Of a stretch of 64,000 nt of DNA, positions 56,459-64,000 are shown piece after piece (positions within the stretch are counted from its first letter, which is position 1; the number at the start of each line of letters is the position of its first letter). Source of the stretch: Trichodelitschia bisporula (lineage: Eukaryota; Ascomycota; Dothideomycetes; Phaeotrichales; Phaeotrichaceae). The notes beneath the pieces are model-generated. The model ran no database searches, had not been told where the DNA came from, and saw nothing but the letters and a program-made list of their open reading frames with translations. A program made the position numbers and the translations under genes. The DNA lies in the NCBI GenBank assembly GCA_010356995.1, contig ML996697.1:439761-503760 (forward strand), given 5' to 3'.

Positions 56459-56724
56459 GGAGCTATGGCGATCGCGAATTTCGATCTCACACACCATCTC
56501 ACCTTCCATTGATCAACTTTCATACATTCTCTTTGCTTTCGCTCGTTCTTCCATTTGTGGCGCTTGTGCGGTTATCGTCGTCACCCGGTTGAGCTTCTTG
56601 TTGGTTGGGAGTTGTCTTGTTCAGCACATTCGTTCCCGACGGCTTTCTTAATATTTCAATTCTACCACCCCGCGGCACTTCGGACATCAACCATCTGCCA
56701 TCTCACCAATTCCACAACTTCAAC

Positions 56725-57513
56725 ATGCATTTCCTCACCACAATCCTCCCCTTCCTCCCCCTCCTCCTCGCCGCCCCCACCAAGCCCTCCTCCGCCAGCC
56801 CATCAACCTACAAACCCTCATCAACCGCCAAAGCCACCTCCTCCCCAACCGCACCAAGCGGCCCTCAACTCCCCCTCCCCTCCAGCTCCCTCCCCCCACC
56901 CTCCTCCCTCGCCAACCCCGCCCCCCTCCTCAAACACCTCGGCCTCGGCCTCGGTATCCAAAACTACACCTGCGCCAGCCCCTCCAGCAACCCCATCTCC
57001 ATAGGCGCAGTAGCAACCCTCTTCGACGCCCTCCCCCTCCTGTCCGCAGCCCCCTTCCTCATCCCCACCCTCCCCTCCCTAACCCTCGACGCCGCAAAAT
57101 CCATACTCCGGCACACATCCTCAGGCTCCGATTTCGGCCCGGCACTCACCTCCGCCGTCTCGCGCTTCAATATCCCGGTTCTGGGGAAGCATTTCTTCAG
57201 CGCGCCCGGAGTGCCGAATTTCGACCTGTTCGCCGCGCACCCGCCCGCTAAGCTCGTGGCTAAGAAACTGGGGAATGCGGCGGCGCCCCCCAGGGATGGG
57301 GATGATGATTGGGAGGACTGTGAGGAGGGCGAGGCGCCCGGTGATGTGGATTGGTTGGTGTTGGGGGATAATGGGTCTGGCCAAACCTTCGGCGATGCCA
57401 AGTTTGTGTATCGCGTGTGGACGGCGGGGGGCGTGGCGACGTGCCAGGACGTGCCTGCTGCGGGAGGGCATGTCGAGGTGCCGTATGCGGCGGAGTATTG
57501 GTTCTATGGGTGA
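56725..57513 (+). CDS. Secreted DUF3455 protein
   Basis: A single exon encodes 262 residues. The ATG at 56725 is chosen because it opens a typical signal peptide (MHFLTTILPFLPLLLAAP). A Ser/Pro/Thr-rich spacer follows to about residue 60. The DUF3455 domain then runs from LLKHLGLGLGIQNYTCASP through SIGAVATLFDALPLL, GKHFFSAPGVPNFDL, DVDWLVLGDN and AKFVYRVWTAGGVATCQD to the end, with AAEYWFYG as the last strand. The family is common in filamentous fungi, is sometimes labelled malate dehydrogenase without good reason, and has no settled function. The N-terminal half uses almost only C-ending codons. It is probably extracellular. Confidence 0.9.
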   Translation: MHFLTTILPFLPLLLAAPTKPSSASPSTYKPSSTAKATSSPTAPSGPQLPLPSSSLPPPSSLANPAPLLKHLGLGLGIQNYTCASPSSNPISIGAVATLFDALPLLSAAPFLIPTLPSLTLDAAKSILRHTSSGSDFGPALTSAVSRFNIPVLGKHFFSAPGVPNFDLFAAHPPAKLVAKKLGNAAAPPRDGDDDWEDCEEGEAPGDVDWLVLGDNGSGQTFGDAKFVYRVWTAGGVATCQDVPAAGGHVEVPYAAEYWFYG

Positions 57514-58164
57514 GGGCTGAAAGGTGGGCATAAGAGGGGAGTTAGGGCGTGATGGGGACTGGGTGGGTTTTTTCTTCGACTGCAAATACTTGCCGGTATA
57601 CCTTTTACTTTTGCTCCAGCGCTGGAGTCTGTACTGATAGCTTCATCTTCGCATACCGCCTGCGGGGCATACCTGTTGGCCTAAAATCACACACACTTGA
57701 TCTGATCCTGTTTGCCGTGGTCCCGTATCGTGCATGCTACCTGCCACCGGTAACCGACCGCGGAGGAGAGGCTGGGACGCAGGCTGCCACGTTGCTCGCA
57801 CGGCGTAATTGTCACGTCTGCGGGGCCAGAAAATGCACGGGATATGTAGTGGTCTGGTCGCTGGGGGTTGACGAGGTCGTACTGCAGGTCCATGATGTCG
57901 TGCAGCCAAAGAGGGCTAATTAGCGCTTTCCGGCGAAAAAGACCGCAAAAATGAGACATGCATGAGGGATGCATCGCGAGATTCGATGCCGGTCCGAGAT
58001 CATCATCGTTGTGCATAAGAATACATAGGTCGTTTTTGAGCCGAAAATCCTGTCAGTAAATACAAGAGATGTTGAAGGGAGATAGTCCGAAACACTTTGC
58101 TCCTTCCTCGTTGTTGGTAGATCCTTTAAGGTTACCCAAATCCCTCACCACTCAAACATCATCC
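57514..58164. other. Convergent intergenic, DUF3455 gene / HFD1
   Basis: 650 bp of 3' flanks. Frames on both strands (57549-57923 +, 57687-58016 -) overlap and lack features. Confidence 0.6.
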
Positions 58165-59933
58165 TCAAGGCTTCGACTGCTTAGCCAAGTACTGCTTGAC
58201 CCCAAGGGCAACTATGCTCATTAGCCTCCACCCTCAAAAAACCGCAAGACGGGTCACTTACACAGCGCAACCAAAAACCACCTCGTCAGCCCACCCTTGC
58301 CGCTCCCGGCTCCCAAGCTAAGAAGCCACTTCAGCAATCCAACCTTGACCCGCCCCGCCCGATCGAAGTCCGGCTTCAACTCCTGCATCTTCTTATACCG
58401 CGCCAACTTGCCCGCATATGGCGGGTAGCGGATCTTAAGCATACCCTCGAGCCAGCCCGGCGTCGTCGTGATGCTGCGCCTATGCGTGAAGCATTCGAAC
58501 GACGAGCGGCCGCGGTAGGCGCCCGTGCCGGAGCTGCCGACGCCGCCGAAGGGCAGCGTCGGGATCGAGGCGTGGAAGAAGCCGTCGTTGACGGAGGCGC
58601 CGCCGGAGCGCACTTCAGCGAGGACTGCGGGATGTTAGCCGGGACGGAGGGGAGGGGAAGGGGCGTACCTTTGTCGGTCTCGGCCTTGTTGCCGAACGGA
58701 TACACGCCGAGTGGGGTGTCGTGGACATCGTTAGCGAGCTTGATGGCCTCGTCGAGGTCCTGCACGGGATACACCGGGATCAGGGGGCCGAAGCTCTCGT
58801 CCACAAGCAGCGAGTCCTTGACGTCATCAACCTGCACAACCGTCGGCTCCAAGAAGCGTTCCGCCTCATCCATCGTGCCACCGATCAAAATGCGTCCCTT
58901 GCTGTCGTCCAACATCTTCTTGAGTCGGCTCCACTGCCGGTTATTCACGATGCGGCCATAGTCCGGCGAGTTCTTCGCGCCGTTCGGGAAGTACTCGGCA
59001 AATGCCTTCTTCAGCTCCTCCACAAACGCGGGCAGAATCTCCTTGTCCACCAGAATCCAATTCTGGCTCACGCACACCTGCCCCGCGTTCATGATCTTCG
59101 CCCACGCGAGCCGCCGCGCCGCCAGCCTGGGGTCTGCATGCTTGGTCACGATAGCGGGATTCCGTCCGCCCAGTTCGAGGCATACGGGCGTCAGCGTCTC
59201 GGCCGCTTTCTTCGCGATGATAGTCCCGACACCTGCGGACCCGGTGTAGAAGATCTTGTCCCACTTCTCGTTGAGCAGTGCCGTGGTCTCGGGGATCGCG
59301 CCCTGGATGACGCGGTACGCGGACGGGTCCAGCGTCGTCTCGAACAGGTGCTGCAGCACGGCGGCCGCATGAGGTGCATTCTCGCTCGGCTTGAGGATGA
59401 CGGAGCAGCCGGCAGCAATAGCACCAATGACCGGACCAAGTGAAAGCTGGATAGGGAAGTTGTACGCGCTGCTTTGGTCAGTATGGGACGCCTTAAGGTC
59501 GCGGGGTTACAAACCCAATGACCAGCACAGTGCCGAGCGGATCCTTGCGGATGCGCGGACTGAGCGCCTTGTTCATCAACGGAATGTCAGGTGGCGACTC
59601 GTCCTTCATCCATTTCTCCAGGTTCTGCGTCGTGAAGATTATGTCGTTGGCGCACCAGCCGCATTCTGTGAGGTAGGTCTCGTAGTCTGGCTTGCCGAGA
59701 TCGAGCCGGCATGCCTCCATGATGGCCGCTTCATTGTCCTTGAGCCTGTTTGCGTGAGCTGCTTGCTACGATGAACGGTATGAGCCTACGAACCCCCAAT
59801 ACAGGCTGCGCAGCTGCTTGAGCCTCCATTCCAGCGGGCGCGTCTTATGGTCCAAATATGCGCGGCGCACACCCGCCGCAATAGCGGGGATAGTCTCAAC
59901 GGGAGTATGCTCGAAAGTAGGGAGCTGGACCAT
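58165..59933 (-). CDS. HFD1: Membrane-anchored fatty aldehyde dehydrogenase
   Basis: Five exons: 59933-59794, 59745-59515, 59468-58669, 58624-58262 and 58211-58165, giving 526 residues. ALDH3-type enzymes oxidise long-chain aldehydes to acids with NAD, in alkane, ether-lipid and sphingolipid breakdown; yeast Hfd1 also acts in coenzyme Q synthesis. Visible motifs: LECGWCANDIIFTTQNLEKW-like N-terminal region, AYNFPIQLSLGPVIGAIAAG, FYTGSAGVGTIIAKKAAETL, general base E222 (LELGGRNP), nucleophile C256 (AGQVCVSQNW) and DESFGPLIPVYPV. The C-terminus GLTRWFLVALFALGVKQYLA is a hydrophobic anchor followed by KQSKP. The anchor is completed only by a 15-residue last exon; if the last intron stays, the protein ends at ALCK. 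The first two introns use unusual GTTCGT and GTTTGT donors, but only these keep frame. Confidence 0.94.
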
Positions 59934-60624
59934 AGCTTCGGTGACGGCAAACAGCCAGGAAAAAAAAGTTCAATGAGATGGAGATGGACCAAAGCGGGAG
60001 AAGAGGAGATAATGCCGTAACTAAGTATTTAAAGTTCAGTTATTGGAGCAAGAGGAGCGGCGCGCGCGGAGTAGATGGCATGCTAGAAGTGATTCCTCGG
60101 CTGCAAGGCCCCCCAGGCTCAAGGCTGCTCTGTGCTGAGCAATATGCAACGGCCCAGCCCTGCAGCATGTGCTTTTCGGCTTCTCTTTTCCCGCACGTTA
60201 CCTGCACGGGTTAGCGGCCGCACCCCGCGTTCCTGACTCGCGTCATCAATCGGAGATTTGACCGTTGACAGTTTGACAGAGGCCAGATCTGTACAGTCGC
60301 CAAACATCACGTTTTCAAGTCACCAAAGCGAGCAGTTGTAAAAGGACACCTTTCGGCTTCGTCTCGTCTTCATCTTTTCTCTCAACCGCCCTCAACTATT
60401 ATACACACAGAGATGGACATCTCCCGTAAACCGGAACGTGAATCTTTTCTCTCCGGCCGTGTGCAATCGTCTCCGCATCCTACTTACATCATTATGTTTG
60501 GCAAGACAACAACGGAATATCCATGCCGCAAAAGACGGTGCGGTAAATCCTACCCGCCGCCACCAGAGAAGCCCAGAACCGTGAGAGGGGATATGCCATA
60601 CAAAACCGCATTCACTATGTCAAA
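59934..60624. other. Intergenic, HFD1 promoter and TOM70 3' flank
   Basis: 690 bp between two minus-strand genes. A TATA-like site is listed separately. A small plus-strand frame at 60413-60682 runs into TOM70 antisense and has no features. Confidence 0.6.
60026..60033 (-). promoter_or_regulatory. TATA-like element upstream of HFD1
   Basis: TTTAAATA on the minus strand, 93 bp before the HFD1 start codon, in a short AT-rich island. It is a reasonable core promoter site by position alone. Confidence 0.35.
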
Positions 60625-62671
60625 CTACCTCGCCATCTGGCCGCCCAAGTTTCCCATTCCTCGAATATGGTCCGTCAGTTGAGGGTACTTCTGTGTGACC
60701 TCGAGTTGTGTGCGCGTCGCCTCAGCATAGGAGAGCGCGTTAATAATCTCGCCCTCTGTCCGCGAGAGCTCCGCCGCACGCTCAAAGTAGTTGAGTGCCT
60801 CGGGCACCTTGCCCTGCTGCAGGAGCAGCTGCGCCATGGTGGCCACGGCAATGTCGCACTCGGGGTCGACTGAAACCATCAGCATGATTTAGATGTAGAG
60901 GGAATGGAACTTACGGATAAGGGCCTTCTTGCACAAATCCTCAGCCTCGGCAAAGTCTTGCTTCCACTGGAACAGAGCGAGCGCCTTGTTAATCAGCGGA
61001 AGGACGTTCATGCCCACAGGGCGCTGTTGCTTCTCCATCTCGATGGCGGTTTCAAACTGCTCGATCGCCTTCTGGAACTGCTGTTGATCGAGCAGGAGCT
61101 CGCCGTAGTAGTTGTACACGTCCGGCACCTTCTCGAAGTTCTTGATGATCTTGCGGAAAGTTGCCATCGACGACGCGACAGAGCCGAGTTTGTACTGCGT
61201 GACACCGAGCTGAATGTGCGAGAAGATGAAGTCCTTGTCGAGATCGATGGACTTCTGGTAGTCCTTTGCAGCGTCCGTGAACTCGCCAAGAATGAAGTGC
61301 AACTGAGCACGGTGGTAGTAGATGTCGGGATCAAGGTTGTTGTACACTGCAGCCGTCTCGAAGTCCTTTGAGGCGGCATCTTTTTCACCTGGAGATGTTA
61401 TTACGGGAAACGTTGTGTCTCCAAGGAAGCTATTACCTTGCTCAAGGTGCATGCTTGCGCGCTTGATGTAGCTCTGGATGAACGAAGGATCAAGCTCCAA
61501 GCTCTTCGACACATCCTTCAGCGCGCCATCGCTGTCACCCCTGAGGTAGCGGAACGTCCCGCGCCAGTTGTACGCAAATGCCTCGTGCTCATCCAGACCA
61601 CCAAGCTGGAGGGCCCGGTCGAACGCCTCGGCGGCCTGTGCATACCCATCAGCGGTCTTGACGCGCATCGCCAGCAGGCCCTTCTTGAGCTGGCCCTTGC
61701 CGGAGTTCTCGTCCAAATCGGCGGTTTCCTCAAGGCCCGCCGGCGGCGGCTGCGGGCGGAAGCTCTGTAGATAGTTGGTGACAAAGGTGGGACTAGGCAG
61801 CTTCTTCTCCTTGCCGGCGAGGATGGCCTTGCCCTTCTCCTCGGCAACCTTCTTTAGTAGCACCTCAACCTTCTCCGTGGCGCGCCGGTCGGCAAACTGA
61901 TCGATGATGCAGCTAGCAGTGTAGTCGAGCAGGGCCTCGCTGTACCGTGTGACCTGCTCGTAGGCATTTGCACGGCGGTTGAGGGCCTTGACATACGTCG
62001 GCTCGAGGTTGATAGCAGCTGTGGTGTCCTCGATGACCTTGTCCCAGTCTGACAAGGCATGCCAGCATGCAGCCCGGTTGGAGTAGAAGACGGCCTCTTG
62101 CTTGCAGATGATGGCCTTGCCATACAGGTCAATCGCACGGATGTAGTCCTTTGCACCGTACGCCTTGTTGCCCGCGGCCTTCAGCTTCGCGGCGAACTCT
62201 TTGCGCTCCTGCGTGATGTTAGTCACGTCAAGAAGCCCTGCTGTTAACGTACCTGGTCCGAGAGCTTGCCCACAGTGTCTTCGTCGACCTCGGGCAACTC
62301 TTCCTCGCCGGTGGGGACTTTGGGAGCTAGATTTGCAGTGAGCATTTTCGAGAGTGGCGATTGTGTCGAGCGTTGATGAACCTACCTTCGGCCTGTTTCT
62401 CCTCTTCCTTTTTGCCCTTGCGCTTTTTCGACTTCTTCTTGGTACCAGTTTCCACGTCGTCCTTGGGTGCGCTGCTGGTATCCGACATGTAGTATATCAC
62501 GCCCGCCGTGCCCACCACCAACGTCACGCCCGCGATGGTGTAGACGAGGGCCTTGTTTTCCGAAGCCCATGTGGAGAGTCTGTCGATGAGGCCCTGTGGA
62601 GGACCATCGATGGGAGTCAGCTGGCCGAGGGGTGGCGCAGGCACCTCGATTTGCGACCGGCTTGACGACAT
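60625..62671 (-). CDS. TOM70: Mitochondrial import receptor Tom70
   Basis: Five exons: 62671-62386, 62326-62253, 62208-61437, 61388-60915 and 60869-60625, giving 616 residues. Tom70 sits in the outer mitochondrial membrane and takes carrier-type precursors and Hsp70/Hsp90 clients to the TOM pore. The N-terminal anchor is residues ~41-61 ([21 protein letters not shown]), followed by a Lys/Glu-rich linker ([15 protein letters not shown]). TPR repeats begin at [20 protein letters not shown], with the Hsp-clamp repeats [12 protein letters not shown] and [15 protein letters not shown]; further TPRs fill the C-terminal substrate-binding domain up to the end ([13 protein letters not shown]). Intron 3 is 48 nt without an in-frame stop, so retention would add 16 residues ([15 protein letters not shown]) within a TPR. 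Confidence 0.97.
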
Positions 62672-63401
62672 GGCGCCGGATGCGATGGAGAGAATTGCGA
62701 TCTGGGAGGAGGCGAGAGGAAGCGATAACCGACTCGAGGAGGAAGGATGTGATGCAAGCGGCGGTTAGATACCGCAAATGATTGAAGGGAGAAGGTGGGT
62801 TGGGGGATGTGGAAGCGGAAGTGGGATGCGGGAGCTGTGTGGGATGTTGGTGATGATGGCTTTGGCCCGAAAAAGTTCAGGTTTGGTGGCTGGTGGTCCG
62901 TGATTGACCAGGGTTGGGGGAAAGAGAGGTGAGTGACGAGAGGTGGAAGCTTGCGATGGCAATAATGCGAGTGGGGAGAAGAGAGCTTGCTGCATGGCCA
63001 CGACACCAATACACTAACACTCGTTCTGCTGCTACTACTGCCTCTGCTGCTGCTCAGTTCGCTTCCACTGCGTCCATTGCACTCGCCAAGATTAGCTGAA
63101 CCTCTCCTCACTTCCATCTACCCTTCTCTGCTTCTCTTACAATTCCAGCCACGATGTCAACCCCTCTCGCCCTGCTCCAAGCAAAACGTGAGAATGATGC
63201 AAATCACGTGAACCCGCGAGCTTGCCCCACCGATTTTCCGTGCACCAAACATCGCCGCGTTCTTCGCACCAATCTTCTCCATCATCTAAGCTACATTTCC
63301 TCCCAACCCTCTGGCGGTACGTTCCATCGCCAGCGGTGCCGTACGACGCAACAAATTGGCCACTCTAACCACGAGTTACTGCTTTAATTGAATCTGCGAC
63401 C
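62672..63401. other. Divergent promoter region, TOM70 / ABZ2
   Basis: 730 bp between two outward-reading genes. It has a short CTG-rich tract near 63025-63060. The open frames on both strands in this stretch are featureless. Confidence 0.6.
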
Positions 63402-64000
63402 ATGGCTGAAGCTTCGGAAGAAGCAGCTGGAGAAACGGCAAACGACGACTTGCAGCTCCTCACGACGCTGAGATACGACCCGGTTCTCGCTCACAACCCC
63501 GACAATGCGCAGTTTGTCAACTCGCCAGAATGTGCCCTATACATGCTGTCAGCTCACGAGCGTCGTCTCCGCATGGCTGCTGCCTACTTGCACTTTACAC
63601 GCATCAACGAGATGAAGGAGGACGTCTATAGACTCGAGCAAGCTATCATGCGGGAGATTGAAGCCGCCCGCCACGCGCGCGGCGCTGACGCGCCCTACAA
63701 AGCACGTTCTTGCTCGAAAACCCTGTGTTTGTACTCCGCTGTCCGGCTGATGGCTAACCGTTGATTTCGTAGGTTCGCGTGCTCCGTTCTCGCGACGATG
63801 TCATTACCGTCACCGTTGATCCGACCCCTCTGACTGCGGTTCCGATTACGACGCTCTTTCCGCCGACATTTGACCTTCCGCCAGTCGTCAAGGTCACTCC
63901 GCCGGTTCCCTCTCCTTTTACACCGTTTCCGCTTACTGGAGGTGCTTTGACGCTCGGCCCCACGGATGCACAGCCTGTCCCTCCGGATGATGACGTAGGC
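63402..64000 (+). CDS. ABZ2: Class IV aminotransferase, ABZ2-like (partial)
   Basis: Exon 1 is 63402-63701 (100 codons) and exon 2 runs from 63773 to the window end, so only ~176 residues are visible. The start MAEASEEAAGETAND leads into LQLLTTLRYDPVL, NSPECALYMLSAHERRLRMA and, after the intron, VRVLRSRDDVITVTVDPTPL. This order matches the fungal branch of aminodeoxychorismate lyase (class IV PLP enzymes), which frees p-aminobenzoate for folate synthesis. The catalytic lysine lies beyond the window, so identity as a true lyase is unproven. The only donor that keeps frame with the clear acceptor (GGCTAACC branch, TTTCGTAG) is a GC dinucleotide (AAA|GCACGT), so a GC-AG intron is likely. Confidence 0.8.

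Larger units (their letters stand above)
52369..56724. other. Gene-poor stretch of 4.4 kb
   Basis: No gene I can support. A coding-like fragment at about 52745-52960 is listed separately. Frames at 53628-54062 (-), 54161-54346 (+), 54470-54916 (+) and 54827-55249 (-) show no domain or splice pattern. 56200-56724 should hold the promoter and leader of the DUF3455 gene. Confidence 0.5.

Noticed and set aside
60904-61371. 155-codon plus-strand frame
   Set aside because: Leu/Glu-rich antisense shadow of TOM70 exon 4.

Overview
The window is nuclear DNA of a filamentous ascomycete (Pezizomycotina). Evidence: housekeeping genes whose frames join cleanly only across many short introns (mostly about 43-75 nt) with GTRNGT-type donors, CTAAC/CTGAC-like branch sites and YAG acceptors; fungal secreted families (DUF7729, DUF3455); a STAND/WD40-type protein end; and an intron-containing tRNA-Lys. 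I cannot fix the class from sequence alone; Dothideomycetes or a relative is only a guess.

Layout. 1-223 is the 3' end of a STAND/WD40-type gene. 2014-4723 (-) encodes a conserved-looking proline-rich protein with a C-terminal cysteine cluster. 8518-9808 (-) is a DUF7729 GPI-anchored protein. After a gene-poor stretch with a tRNA-Lys(CTT), a housekeeping block runs from 15.2 to 28.3 kb: PRI2, a hotdog thioesterase, the retromer sorting nexin VPS5, the APC/C activator CDH1 (-) and aspartyl aminopeptidase APE4. 28.3-37.1 kb holds no gene I can support. Then come an STK11IP-like LRR protein, PP1 catalytic subunit GLC7 behind a long pyrimidine-rich leader, a Ser/His/Arg-rich protein (-), ATP synthase delta ATP16 (-), a MARVEL-domain membrane protein (-), the HAD phosphatase PHO13, another gene-poor stretch (52.4-56.7 kb), a secreted DUF3455 protein, fatty aldehyde dehydrogenase HFD1 (-), mitochondrial import receptor TOM70 (-) and, running off the end, an ABZ2-like class IV aminotransferase.

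The genes are not an operon or a biosynthetic cluster. They are independent functions: DNA replication (PRI2), cell cycle (CDH1, GLC7), endosomal sorting (VPS5), mitochondria (ATP16, TOM70) and metabolism (HFD1, PHO13, APE4, ABZ2). I found no complete transposon, CRISPR array, rRNA or obvious new multi-gene system. The more interesting items are gene-structure oddities (a GC-AG intron, 22- and 23-nt micro-exons, stop-free 48-nt introns, a tandem acceptor), a duplicated block upstream of CDH1, opposed minisatellite arrays near 29 kb, and three proteins of unclear function. Exon coordinates come from reading frames and splice motifs by eye and have not been tested against transcripts.
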